Origin: JBOFFC01 sp051648405
GTDB taxonomy: Bacteria; Planctomycetota; Planctomycetia; Pirellulales; Lacipirellulaceae
Length of the DNA stretch: 19,588 nucleotides
NCBI GenBank assembly: GCA_051648405.1
Contig: JBOFFC010000074.1
Location: 1-19,588, forward strand
Reading direction: 5' to 3'
Below, in pieces: positions 6,806-15,564 of this stretch. The position numbers and the translations under genes are program-made. The number at the start of each line of letters is the position of its first letter. Position 1 is the stretch's first letter. The notes under the pieces were generated by a model. The model was not told the origin of the DNA. It searched no databases and was given only the letters and a program-made list of their open reading frames with translations.

Positions 6806-6838
6806 CTACAAGCGGGCTACAAACTGACTACAAGCGGG
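6806..6838. repeat. Three 11-bp tandem repeats upstream of the sigma factor
   Basis: Units ctacaagcggg (6806-6816), ctacaaactga (6817-6827) and ctacaagcggg (6828-6838). Units 1 and 3 are identical; unit 2 keeps ctacaa. Read toward the sigma gene, they give TTGTAG cores spaced one helical turn apart, starting 14 bp from the ATG. The position fits an operator array or leader element. Confidence 0.75.
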
Positions 6839-6986
6839 CCGCTGGCGGGAGGCGCCAGGTCGCGGCGGCGAGCGTCGCTGCCGGGCCGTAGTGCTCTAGC
6901 CTATCGAATGCGGCCGCGGGCCGGAAGCGCGCCGGTCGCGACGACGCTCGGGTAGGACGCCGCGAACCGAGCCGTTCTTACCCCAG

Positions 6987-7092
6987 CGGCTTGATGTTTG
7001 TACAGCAGGCTGCGTCGTCGCACGGAGGCGACCCCGAAACCGCGAGCTAGGCGAGGTTGACAAGCGCCACGACGGCGCTCTTCAACCGGCTG
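6987..7092. mobile_element. MITE-like repeat, inverted and internally shortened copy (copy B)
   Basis: In reverse orientation to the copy at 19346-19501. Positions 7006-7040 match the reverse complement of 19445-19479 at 32 of 35 bases. The far end (7063-7079) keeps the hairpin with loop ACGAC, the complement of GTCGT in the other copy. About 40 bp of the middle is missing. The outer TIR-like ends are degenerate (cggcttg and ccggctg). No transposase is present. Confidence 0.7.
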
Positions 7093-7305
7093 CTCGTCCC
7101 GCCAACGCGGGTCCCTGCTCTCCACGTCTCCGCCGGGCCGGCGGGGCGGCCCGCCCCGACCGGGCGGCTTCCTCATAAGTAAACAGGCGTGGCCGGGTAA
7201 GGCGCTTTGACCCCGCCGCGTCAGTACAGCGTCATCGACACCCCCCGGCCACCACGGCTCGGCGGCCCCCGTCAATCAGTACCCCCCAACGAATCAGAGC
7301 CTGCG
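7093..7305. other. Gene-free interval upstream of the enzyme cluster
   Basis: With copy B and the 11-bp repeats, this completes the 6793-7305 gap, in which I see no gene. It contains a compact GC hairpin, ggggcg-gcc-cgcccc (7143-7157). The promoter of the cluster should lie here, but I cannot point to one; an ECF-type promoter would not match the sigma-70 consensus. The ATG at 7306 has no strong ribosome site. Confidence 0.4.
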
Positions 7306-7899
7306 ATGTCCACCGCCACTGCAACCACCTTCACCGTCCCGACCCGCGACGAGGTCTCCCCCGCAAACCAAGGGCTCTTCGACAAGCTCCAAGGGGGGCT
7401 GGGGATGGTCCCGAACCTGTACGCCACGTTCGCCCACAGCGGCACGGCGCTCGGGGACTACCTGGCCCTTCAGAACCGCAAGTCGTCGCTCCGCGCCAAG
7501 GAACGTGAGGTGATTAACCTGGTCGTCAGCCAGGTCAACGAGTGCGAGTACTGCCTCGCCGCCCACACGGTGATCGGCACGATGCAGGGCTTTACGGCCG
7601 AGCAAGTGCTCGAGCTGCGCAGCGGCCGCGCGACGTTCGACCCCAAGTTCGACGCCCTCGCTCGCTTCGTCCACGACACGGCCGAGAACCGCGGAAAGCC
7701 GAGCGACGAATCGACGGCGCGGCTACTTGCCGCCGGCTACACGCAGGAGAACGTCGTCGACATTGTGATCACGATCGGCGACAAGGTGATCACCAACTAC
7801 CTGCACGGCGTGACGCGTGTCGCCGTCGATTTCCCCGCGGCGCCCTCACTCGACGGGGCCACCCCCCCCTGCGAGACTTCGTGCGGGTGCAGCCACTGA
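7306..7899 (+). CDS. Carboxymuconolactone decarboxylase/AhpD-family protein
   Basis: A 197-residue all-helical protein of the CMD/AhpD family, probably a thiol-dependent peroxidase-related or alkylhydroperoxidase-like enzyme. The active-site motif is C80-E-Y-C83-x3-H87 (NECEYCLAAH), the redox CxxC pair with its histidine. The N-terminal region (LFDKLQGGLGMVPNLYATFAHS) and the GDKVITNYLHGVTRV helix fit the subgroup usually annotated as carboxymuconolactone decarboxylase family. The C-terminal tail has three further cysteines in CETSCGCSH, which is unusual in a family where the CxxC is normally enough. The ATG at 7306 starts the conserved domain properly. It is the first gene of a four-gene + strand group, 45 bp before the next. 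Confidence 0.88.
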   Translation: MSTATATTFTVPTRDEVSPANQGLFDKLQGGLGMVPNLYATFAHSGTALGDYLALQNRKSSLRAKEREVINLVVSQVNECEYCLAAHTVIGTMQGFTAEQVLELRSGRATFDPKFDALARFVHDTAENRGKPSDESTARLLAAGYTQENVVDIVITIGDKVITNYLHGVTRVAVDFPAAPSLDGATPPCETSCGCSH

Positions 7900-7944
7900 C
7901 TCGGCGATGCTCGGCGTCGTGTCCCCTCGTACGGAGCCCCAACG

Positions 7945-8415
7945 ATGCCCCAACCGACCGACCTCCGCCCCCCCTTCACGGCCGAGACTGCCGCGGGCAA
8001 GGTGCGCGCTGCGGAGAACGCCTGGAACTCGCGCAACCCGGAGCGCGTTTCGCTCGCCTACAGCGAAGACTCCGTGTGGCGCAATCGGAGCGAGTTCCTC
8101 AGCGGTCGCGAGGCGATCCGCGCGTTCCTCGACCGCAAATGGTCGAACGAGCTCGACTACCGCCTGATGAAGGACCTTTGGTCGTTCGGCGGCGATCGGA
8201 TCGCAGTCCGTTTCCAGTACGAGCACCACGACGCCACCGGCCAGTGGTGGCGCTCCTACGGCAACGAGCTGTGGGAGTTCGACGACAGCGGCCTGATGCG
8301 TCGCCGCGAGGCGAGCATCAACGACCTGGCGATCGCCGAGGGAGAGCGGAAGTTTCACTGGCCGGGTGGCGAGCCGCGGCCCGCCGACGCTGCCGTCGTC
8401 CTCGGCGTTGCCTGA
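7945..8415 (+). CDS. NTF2-like superfamily protein (DUF1348)
   Basis: A 156-residue SnoaL/NTF2-like protein of the DUF1348 type. Typical family blocks are AENAWNSRNPERVSLAYSED, VWRNRSEFLSGREAI, FLDRKWSNELDYRLMKDLW and VRFQYEHHDATGQWWRSYGNE followed by LWEF. The fold is a cone-shaped alpha+beta barrel that binds small hydrophobic ligands; no enzyme activity is established for this subgroup, and catalytic residues cannot be assigned. It sits between a CMD-family protein and an alpha/beta hydrolase with 45- and 72-bp gaps, which suggests a shared transcript and a role in handling a small organic compound or oxidative by-product. Confidence 0.88.
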   Translation: MPQPTDLRPPFTAETAAGKVRAAENAWNSRNPERVSLAYSEDSVWRNRSEFLSGREAIRAFLDRKWSNELDYRLMKDLWSFGGDRIAVRFQYEHHDATGQWWRSYGNELWEFDDSGLMRRREASINDLAIAEGERKFHWPGGEPRPADAAVVLGVA

Positions 8416-8487
8416 CTCACGCACCGCGTTAACCATTTACCGCGGCGCCCCTCCCCGACGGGGCGGGCGTCCCGCAGAAAGCATCCC

Positions 8488-9435
<948 letters not shown>

Positions 9436-9443
9436 CCGCCGTC

Positions 9444-9480
9444 GCCCGCCGCCCCGAACACGGGGCGGCGGGCCTCGTTT
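9444..9480 (+). terminator. Perfect 13-bp GC hairpin followed by a short T run
   Basis: gcccgccgccccg (9444-9456) and its exact complement (9461-9473) flank an AACA loop, then CTCGTTT. It lies 8 bp after the hydrolase stop. It is a good intrinsic-terminator candidate despite the short T-tract, and would make the last gene of the group partly independent. Confidence 0.65.
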
Positions 9481-9501
9481 CAACCGCTCCGAGGTGAAGT
9501 G

Positions 9502-10131
9502 ATGGCCGCGTACGCAAGCGACGTCGCGTTTACGCCGACGGTCAAGGCGATCCAAGAAGCGAAAGGCTCGAGACAGGGCTACCGGGCGATGGAGGAGCGT
9601 GGAGGTTGGCAAACGACGGTCACGCCTGACTTGAGTCGGTTCCTGTCGGAGCTCGACATGTTCTACCTCGGGACCGCTAACGCCGAGGGTCAACCCTACA
9701 TCCAGTACCGCGGTGGGCCCCCCGGATTCCTACGAGTGATCGACGAGCGGACGTTGGGTTTCGCCGACTTCGCCGGCAATCGTCAGTACATCTCCGTTGG
9801 CAATCTTTCAGAGAATCCCCGCGCGTTCTTGTTCCTGATGGACTACCAGAATCAACGACGCGTGAAGGTCTGGGGCTCCGCCCGCGTGGTCGAGGGTGAC
9901 TCACGCCTGAACGCACGGCTATCGGATCCGGGCTACAAGGGGACGGTAGAGCGCGCAATCGTCATCGACGTCCAGGCCTGGGACGTCAATTGCCCGCAGC
10001 ACATCGGCAGAAGGATTCCCGAGCCGATCGTCGCGGCTACGGTCCAAGGTCTACGCGACGAGATCGCCGATCTCAAACAGCGCCTTCAGCGCGCCGAGTT
10101 GGGACTCCGCGGCGGACACAGCGAAGCGTGA
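9502..10131 (+). CDS. Pyridoxamine 5'-phosphate oxidase-fold (FMN-binding split barrel) protein
   Basis: A 209-residue protein with the PNPOx-like split-barrel fold, which binds FMN or F420 and reduces or oxidises small molecules. Matching blocks are FLSELDMFYLGTANAEGQPY, IQYRGGPPGFLRVID, LGFADFAGNRQYISVGNL and NPRAFLFLMDYQNQRRVKVWG. The C-terminus (about 160-209) is a helical coiled-coil-like tail. The ATG at 9502 has GAGGTGA at 9491-9497, one of the clearest ribosome sites in the window. Proteins of this class are often annotated as PPOX-class or general stress FMN-binding proteins. It is last in the four-gene group and converges on the large FtsK-like gene, 43 bp away. Confidence 0.88.
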   Translation: MAAYASDVAFTPTVKAIQEAKGSRQGYRAMEERGGWQTTVTPDLSRFLSELDMFYLGTANAEGQPYIQYRGGPPGFLRVIDERTLGFADFAGNRQYISVGNLSENPRAFLFLMDYQNQRRVKVWGSARVVEGDSRLNARLSDPGYKGTVERAIVIDVQAWDVNCPQHIGRRIPEPIVAATVQGLRDEIADLKQRLQRAELGLRGGHSEA

Positions 10132-10151
10132 TGACCCACGCCAAGCGCCAC

Positions 10152-10169
10152 GGGGCCGGCGTAGGCCCC
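10152..10169. terminator. Short GC hairpin between convergent genes
   Basis: ggggcc (10152-10157) pairs with ggcccc (10164-10169) around GGCGTA, in the 43-bp space between two converging stop codons. It is a possible bidirectional terminator; the stem is only 6 bp and there is no T run. Confidence 0.35.
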
Positions 10170-10174
10170 TCCGC

Positions 10175-13100
10175 TCACCCCATCGCCGCGGCCACGCGGT
10201 CGAGCCACGCCGCCGTCGGCGGCGCGTAGGGGCGGAACTTCTCGGTGCGGCCGGTCTCGTCGCTGTACAGCAGCGCGCGGTGCTGGTTCAGGTCGCTCGC
10301 CGCGGGGGTGTCGATCAGGTTGCTCGAGTCGGCGGCCGACATCTGCAGCGCCACCCGCAGCGCGAACTCGCGCAGCGCCGCGCGGTCGAACAGCCGCATC
10401 GCCGAGTTGAACGAGTCGCACCACACCAGGCAGTGCAGACCGACCGCGGGCCCGTTCTTCAGCAGGTCGGCGAGCTGCTGGTCGGGGCGCTTCGTACGTG
10501 GCGCGTCGCTGTCGCCGAACGATGCGAACGAGTAGTCGTCGTCGCGCTTCCGCAGCTCGCGAAAACGCCCCGCGTTGTGCAGCACTAGGAACACGGGCCA
10601 CGCCGGGGGGGACCCCGCGGCGAGCTGCGCTTCGCGCTCGGCGAGCTCGGCGGCGAGCTCTCCGAGCGTGGCGGTCACGCCGGAAGCGTCGCGGACGACG
10701 GCCGGCGCGCCGATCGCTTCGACGACGCGCTTCCAAACGCCGTCGGCCGCCTCCCCCGGGTGCGAGCCGTCGAGCACGATGAGGCGCGGCCCCTGCCCCT
10801 CCGTGCGCTCCTTCGCAGGCCGGTTCGCCGCCAGCGACACGGCCGCTGCCGTCAGCAGGCCGAGGGCTGCGGGCTCTTCGGAGCCGACGACCAGCAGGTT
10901 CGACCCCGGCGCGCGGTGGAACTCGGCGTACGCTGGGGGCTTGATCGCCACCGCCGCACCGAGCCACGCCCGCGGCGCCACGGCGCGCGGCGACGGGTCG
11001 CCGGCGAGCAACCGTACGAGCGGTTCGTTCGTCGCGGGGTCGGCCGGCGCGTTCCCCTCGAACACCACCGCCTCGGGGCGGGGCATGTCGCGCTCGTGGC
11101 GGTAGTCGTCGAGCCTGTCGAGCCACGCGGCGCGCTCGCGGTCGGGGAGCCACACGACTTGGAACGGCTCGTTGGCGGTCACCAGGCCGTTCTGCGCGTT
11201 GTAGATCGCCTCGCCGGGGCGGCTGAGGAACCGGGCGGCCGTGTTGCGCTCGTCGTTGAGGATCAGGTGGGCGTCCGCCTCGCTGCACTCGAGCGCCACG
11301 CGGATCGCGATCTGCCCCAACGTGCTCCGTGCGAGCGAGTAGGCGCCGGCGAGGGTCTGGGTCCCGAGCACGACGTGCACGCCGAACGCCCGGCCTTGGC
11401 GCACGAGGCGGTCGAGCAGCAGCGACGACTCCTGCGCTAGACGGTCGTCCTCGACAAACAGCTCTTGGAACTCGTCGATGATCAGCAGGATGCGCGGCGT
11501 CTTCTCGCGCGGCCGCGCCTCGCGGTAATCGGCCAGGTTCTGCACGCCGGCGGTGCGGAACTTCTCGCCGCGGCTCTTGAGCTCGTCGTCGAGCCGCTCG
11601 AGCACGCTGAGGCCGAACTCACGCTCGCTCTCGATGGCGATCACGCGGGCGTGCGGCAGGCGGTGCGTGGCGTAGGACTTGAACTCGACCCCCTTCTTGA
11701 AGTCGATCAGGTAGAACTCGACCTCGTCGGGCGAATGGCTAAGGGCCGCGCTGGTAACGAGCGCGTGCAGGAACGTCGACTTGCCGGAGCCCGTCTTGCC
11801 GGCCACCAGCAGGTGCTGCGACGTCCCCTTCCCCAGCCGCACGTACTGCAGCCGGTTCGCGCCGGCCCTCCCCAGCGGGACGCGCAGCTCGCTGGCGCAC
11901 GTCTCGGCCCACAGAGCGCCGGGCTTGGGGGCGACGATCGAGAACGGCACCTCGACGCGGACCGCCGCCTTCGCCGCCTCGCCCGCCTTGCGGATCGTGT
12001 CGATCGCCCGGTCCGAGGGGAGCGGCGCGGGGAGCTCGAGCGGCAAACGCTCGTACGCGGGGTAGCGCCACACGAAGCGGCCGCCGGCCTCGGGGTCCCA
12101 GTCGAGCCACACGGCGTTCTGCTTGAGGTCGTCGAGCTGCAAGCCGGTGGGGAGTCGCTGCTGCGCATCGACTCCCAGCAGCGTGTACACGCCGCAGCGC
12201 GGGCCCCCCGTCACGAGGCTCAGCAGGCGCCGACCGGCCGTCTCCGAGAAGTTCGTCGGGAAGCCGGCCACGACCAGCACCTGGAACGGCTCGGCAACTT
12301 CCCCCGCCTGGGCGTTGTACTCGTGGATCGTCTCGTACTCGCTCCGCAGGTACTTCTGCAGCACCGTCTCCATGTGGTTGGTGAGCCGGCCGAGCTGCTC
12401 TTCGATGTCGCGCGGCTCGCTCCAGATGCGCCCGGCGATCAGCAGTTCGTCGGAGTCCGCCAGGTGCATGAACGCCTGGAAGTTGTCCCCCAGCCCAACC
12501 GGATCGAGGATCGTGAACCGCACCTTGCCGGGGGGCATTGCGGTCAAGAACCGCAGCATCGCGTCGCGGAGCACCTCGACGCCGGCCCGCCGCCCTTCGC
12601 CGCTCGCCGTCACGAGCATCGTCGGGTGCTGCGACAGCGTCATCAGCGCCGGGGTCGCGAGCAGCGTCTCGGGGGGGGCGAGTCGCTCGTCGGTCGAGAG
12701 CCCGTGCTTGACGCGCCCCAGGTCGATCGAAGTCCAGCCAAACTGGATCGCGTCGGGGCACTCGGTCGGCGCCGGCCAGTCGCCGTAGTCGGTCTCGGCG
12801 AAGTCGGGGAACAGGCGTTGGCACTCGGTGCGCATGTCGCGCAGCGCCGCGCGGCAGTCGTCGTAGGCGACGAACCAGCGCTCGAACATCCGCTGCCACG
12901 CCGCGTCGCGCTCGGCATCGACCTCGCGCACCCGCTCGTCGCGGCGCCGCGACGCCTCGGCGAGCCGCTTGTCGCGCTTGCGGGTCTCGAGCGCCACGAG
13001 CGCTTCGTGGGCCGAGTCGAGCTCGGCGACGCGTCGCGTGTGCTGCGCGCGGGTCTCGGCGAGCATCGCGGGGAACAGCTTGCCGGCCTCGCCGAGCTCG

Positions 13101-14122
13101 TCGGCGGCCCGAGCGGCCACCTCGCCCACGAGCTGCTCGAGCCGGAAGCCGAGGTCCGCGAGCTCGCGGTCGCGCCGCTCGCGGAGCTCGGCCGCTTCGC
13201 GCTTTGCGCGATCGACACCCAGGCGCCGCACGGCGTCGAGCCGCGACTGCGCGACGGCGGCCGCGGCGCCGACCTCGTCGAGCCCGCGCTGGGTTTGTCG
13301 CTGCGCGGGGCCGCGCGTCGCGAGCAACGTCGCCACGCCCCCCGCGGTCGCGACGCCGAGCGCCGCCGTGTACGCGAGCCACTGATCCCAACCCGCGACG
13401 AACCCCGCGAGCGGCAACGCGATCGTCGCGAGCCCGGCGAACGCCCCTAGCGGCAACGGTCCTCCCGCCGCCGAAGGGAGCCATTGCGAGTACAGGGCTT
13501 CCCCCACCCCTCGGGCCGCGTCGATCCCTTGCTGCGCGAGCTGCTGGAGGGACGCGACGTCGTCGTCCGCCGAGGCCGTCGAGCCATCGACTCCTTGGGC
13601 GTTGTCGGGGACGACTGCGTAGTTGGCCGTTTCCGGGACGCCGCGCGACGCGGCGATCGCCAGCGAGTCGCCGACGATCGCCGAGAGCTCGGCGCGACGC
13701 TGCTGGACCCACGCCGCGAGCTCGTCGAGCTTCGCCTTGGGGCGCCCCTTCACGGCGTCGAACTGCGTCAGCACGAGCCACGCCTCGTCGCTCCGCTGCT
13801 CCTTCGCCTGCCGCGCGGTCGTCGCCGCCATCGACGTGGCGCGCGTGCGGAGGCTGTGGTACTCCCCCTGGGCGACCGAGCGCTCGCGTTCATAGTCGGC
13901 GACCAGGGCGCCGCGCTCGACGGTGTGCTCGCCGTCGATCATGGCCCGCGCCTGCTGGTAGGCGAGCTCGGCGTCGTCCCGCTCGGCGGCGAGCGTCGAG
14001 TCGGCCTGCGTCACGCCACGCCGGTGCGCGGCGGCAATCGCCAGCTCGGCGTCGTGCCGCTCGGTGGCGGCGCGCTGCAGCGAGCGCATCAGCTCGAGCT
14101 GACGACGCGTCGATAGCGGCAC
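10175..14122 (-). CDS. EccC/EssC-like FtsK/SpoIIIE ATPase of a type VII-like secretion locus
   Basis: A 1315-residue membrane ATPase, probably the motor that drives export of WXG100-type substrates. Order of parts: an Arg/Glu/Ala-rich coiled coil (about 1-150), two membrane helices (about 221-268), a second coiled coil (about 270-430), then three FtsK-like ATPase modules (about 470-720, 722-960 and 1046-1315). Only the central module has clear motifs: Walker A GKTGSGKST (775-783) and Walker B LLIIDEF with Asp883-Glu884. The first and third lack a proper Walker A (the third has VVGSEEPAALG near 1077). In EccC and EssC also, one module dominates catalysis. FHA domains (EssC) are absent. The GTG at 14122 is the preferred start; TTG 14209 and ATG 14089 are alternatives. 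It is the last gene of the minus-strand cluster. Confidence 0.88.
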   Translation of the reverse strand: MPLSTRRQLELMRSLQRAATERHDAELAIAAAHRRGVTQADSTLAAERDDAELAYQQARAMIDGEHTVERGALVADYERERSVAQGEYHSLRTRATSMAATTARQAKEQRSDEAWLVLTQFDAVKGRPKAKLDELAAWVQQRRAELSAIVGDSLAIAASRGVPETANYAVVPDNAQGVDGSTASADDDVASLQQLAQQGIDAARGVGEALYSQWLPSAAGGPLPLGAFAGLATIALPLAGFVAGWDQWLAYTAALGVATAGGVATLLATRGPAQRQTQRGLDEVGAAAAVAQSRLDAVRRLGVDRAKREAAELRERRDRELADLGFRLEQLVGEVAARAADELGEAGKLFPAMLAETRAQHTRRVAELDSAHEALVALETRKRDKRLAEASRRRDERVREVDAERDAAWQRMFERWFVAYDDCRAALRDMRTECQRLFPDFAETDYGDWPAPTECPDAIQFGWTSIDLGRVKHGLSTDERLAPPETLLATPALMTLSQHPTMLVTASGEGRRAGVEVLRDAMLRFLTAMPPGKVRFTILDPVGLGDNFQAFMHLADSDELLIAGRIWSEPRDIEEQLGRLTNHMETVLQKYLRSEYETIHEYNAQAGEVAEPFQVLVVAGFPTNFSETAGRRLLSLVTGGPRCGVYTLLGVDAQQRLPTGLQLDDLKQNAVWLDWDPEAGGRFVWRYPAYERLPLELPAPLPSDRAIDTIRKAGEAAKAAVRVEVPFSIVAPKPGALWAETCASELRVPLGRAGANRLQYVRLGKGTSQHLLVAGKTGSGKSTFLHALVTSAALSHSPDEVEFYLIDFKKGVEFKSYATHRLPHARVIAIESEREFGLSVLERLDDELKSRGEKFRTAGVQNLADYREARPREKTPRILLIIDEFQELFVEDDRLAQESSLLLDRLVRQGRAFGVHVVLGTQTLAGAYSLARSTLGQIAIRVALECSEADAHLILNDERNTAARFLSRPGEAIYNAQNGLVTANEPFQVVWLPDRERAAWLDRLDDYRHERDMPRPEAVVFEGNAPADPATNEPLVRLLAGDPSPRAVAPRAWLGAAVAIKPPAYAEFHRAPGSNLLVVGSEEPAALGLLTAAAVSLAANRPAKERTEGQGPRLIVLDGSHPGEAADGVWKRVVEAIGAPAVVRDASGVTATLGELAAELAEREAQLAAGSPPAWPVFLVLHNAGRFRELRKRDDDYSFASFGDSDAPRTKRPDQQLADLLKNGPAVGLHCLVWCDSFNSAMRLFDRAALREFALRVALQMSAADSSNLIDTPAASDLNQHRALLYSDETGRTEKFRPYAPPTAAWLDRVAAAMG

Positions 14123-14233
14123 GGGGGAGGGGGCGGGGTCAGCCAATCGGGAACGCTTCAGGGTACAAGGGCCTTCGCGCCCCGCGGAACAGCGAGCCCG
14201 CCGGGACAAGCCTCATTCTAGCGATGCTCCCCG

Positions 14234-14458
14234 CTAGCCTTCGAGTTCCCGCTGCGCTTCGTGCAGCAACAGCCGCAGGCGGCCGATAGCGTCCAGCGCA
14301 TTCTTCACAACCGGCGCCATCGGCTCGAGGCAGTCGGCCCGGAAAGCCTCGGCCGTCGAGTCGGACCACTCCTGCGAGGCGTCTTCCCAGGCGAGAGAGA
14401 GGCTTTCGAGGGCGTGTCGGATGCGGGTCGCCCCGGTTTCGAGGTCGGCGGGCTTCAC
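14234..14458 (-). CDS. WXG100-like small protein, 74 residues (W-x-D variant)
   Basis: A small helical protein with the pattern W31-S-D33-x5-F39 in a helix-turn-helix hairpin layout, as in WXG100 (ESAT-6-like) secreted partners, but with Asp in place of the Gly of W-x-G. The GTG start is fixed by a 4-bp GTGA overlap with the stop of the upstream gene, so the two are translationally coupled. 111 bp downstream lies the FtsK-like ATPase, the expected motor. A C-terminal YxxxD/E secretion signal of the classic type is not visible. It is too short for most annotation thresholds, but its position and motif make it a likely substrate or chaperone-like partner. Confidence 0.75.
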   Translation of the reverse strand: MKPADLETGATRIRHALESLSLAWEDASQEWSDSTAEAFRADCLEPMAPVVKNALDAIGRLRLLLHEAQRELEG

Positions 14459-15030
14459 GGGGCGCCCTCCGGAGTGGGGGCGGGTTCGGGCGACGGGTCG
14501 GACGGGGGCGCGCCCGATTGAACCGCTGCGGGGCCGACCGCCTGGCCCGGCGCGGCCGTGTTGACGTACGCCTCGAGCGCCACAACAAGCCTCTCGAGGT
14601 GCGCGGCCCCGCGCGGCGCGTCGACCTCGATCAGGTGGCGCAGCTTCGCGACGCGGCCCTTGTACTCCTCGAGCTCGTGGTTCAAGGTCCGCACCCATTC
14701 GTGGACGCGTTCTTGCTTCGCGAGGCACCACTGGTAGTGGGCCTCGGCCTTCTTCAGCGCGGCGCGCTCTTCGGTGCACGACGGCTGCTCGTCGTTGATC
14801 GGGTACATCAGGCAGCGGTGCAAGGCGTTCTTCGCCTCGCTCACGGCGTCGAACGCGCGCCGCGTCCGGTCCTTCCAGTAACCTGGCCGATCGTGCGCGA
14901 TCCAGTCGAGCGTCCGCCGCACCTGGCCGTTGATCTCGGTCAGGCCGTCCCCCGCGCGGGCCGAGAACTTGAGCACCTCCTCGCGGACACGCCCGATCGC
15001 TTCGAACGACTTGACCGAGGCGGTGGACAT
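14455..15030 (-). CDS. Helical WXG100-locus protein with Pro-rich tail, 191 residues
   Basis: No named family is recognised. It is almost wholly helical, with a long charged coiled-coil stretch (about 85-135), and ends in a low-complexity Pro/Ala/Ser tail (159-191). Residues 52-60 read W-K-D-R-T-R-R-A-F, the same W-x-D-x5-F pattern as in the two WXG100-like neighbours. Three cysteines (73, 85, 102) are notable in a protein otherwise suited to export. It overlaps the 74-residue gene by 4 bp (GTGA), so the two proteins are probably made in fixed ratio. It could be an LXG-like or larger WXG substrate, or an adaptor of the secretion ATPase. No convincing ribosome site precedes the ATG. Confidence 0.75.
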   Translation of the reverse strand: MSTASVKSFEAIGRVREEVLKFSARAGDGLTEINGQVRRTLDWIAHDRPGYWKDRTRRAFDAVSEAKNALHRCLMYPINDEQPSCTEERAALKKAEAHYQWCLAKQERVHEWVRTLNHELEEYKGRVAKLRHLIEVDAPRGAAHLERLVVALEAYVNTAAPGQAVGPAAVQSGAPPSDPSPEPAPTPEGAP

Positions 15031-15087
15031 CGCGGCGCGATGAGGGGGAAAGGCGGACGCCGGCCAAAAAAAACGCTACGCGCGCGA

Positions 15088-15178
15088 TCCCCCTCCTCCT
15101 TTAGGAGGAGGGGTTTTGGGGAAGTGGTGAACTCGGTACCCGGGACGTCCCCCTCCCCTGGAGGGGCGTGGGGGAGTT
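15088..15178. repeat. C-rich palindromes, copy 3, between WXG100 and the 191-residue gene
   Basis: A perfect 10-bp hairpin, cccctcctcc-TTTA-ggaggagggg (15089-15112), is followed by TTTTGGGG and a second imperfect C-rich/G-rich symmetry (15149-15174). It belongs to the same style as 2257-2284 and 3553-3606. It lies inside the otherwise tight minus-strand cluster (gap 15031-15244), so it could reduce downstream transcription. No gene is seen in the gap. Confidence 0.6.
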
Positions 15179-15244
15179 CCCTCGCGGCGCCGCTTCGGTG
15201 AAGCCACGCCGGTCTGCACGGCAGCGAGCGCTCGCCGCCGCGAC

Positions 15245-15517
15245 TCAGCGCTGCTGCAAGTACTCCTCGATCCGCTCGGCCTTGCGCAGCAGGAACGGGG
15301 CGTGCTCGTTCGTGGCTTCGACGTAGCGGGCGATGGCCTTCATCTGCTGCTCGAAGTCCTCGACGAACTTCTTGTGCTCTTGGTCGCGCCACGTGGCGCT
15401 CAGGCCGTGGAGCTGGGCGGCGAGGGCCGACATCCGCTCCTCGAGCTCGGCGTTGAACCGACGCAAGTTGGTGGCGAACTTCCGCAGCTCGTTGGGATCG
15501 ACAATCGCCTGCGACAT
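15245..15517 (-). CDS. WXG100-family protein, 90 residues (W-x-D variant)
   Basis: A two-helix hairpin protein of ESAT-6/WXG100 size. Helix 1 covers about residues 8-38 and helix 2 about 46-75. The turn holds W43-R-D45-x5-F51, the WXG position with Asp for Gly. Such proteins are exported as folded dimers by type VII secretion motors of the EccC/EssC class, one of which is encoded three genes downstream. GAGAG lies 7 nt upstream of the ATG. The C-terminus (AERIEEYLQQR) may carry a targeting signal, but the usual YxxxD/E is not exact. It begins 47 bp after the stop of the large lipid-synthase fusion, on the same strand. Confidence 0.82.
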   Translation of the reverse strand: MSQAIVDPNELRKFATNLRRFNAELEERMSALAAQLHGLSATWRDQEHKKFVEDFEQQMKAIARYVEATNEHAPFLLRKAERIEEYLQQR

Positions 15518-15564
15518 GTCGGACTCTCGGCGGCGGGGCGGCCACGCGGCGTGTGGGGCGGACT

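Noticed and set aside
6806..6838. Possible CRISPR remnant
   Set aside because: Units are 11 bp and directly contiguous, without spacers.
6901..7275. Minus-strand 124-codon frame in the gap before the CMD-family gene
   Set aside because: It runs through the MITE-like copy B and has no protein-like features.
11465..13450. A 661-codon + strand frame opposite the FtsK-like gene
   Set aside because: It is the antisense of a gene with clear Walker motifs; the composition is Arg/Val/Gly-heavy with no recognisable domain.
14123..14209. N-terminal extension of the FtsK-like protein from TTG 14209
   Set aside because: The extra 29 residues are Arg/Pro-rich with no helical pattern, and TTG has only a badly spaced GAGG; kept as an alternative only.
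10175..15517. A complete canonical type VII secretion system
   Set aside because: Only the ATPase and small WXG-type proteins are present; no EccB, EccD, EccE, mycosin, EsaA, EssB or YukD is visible, so only a 'type VII-like' label is justified.
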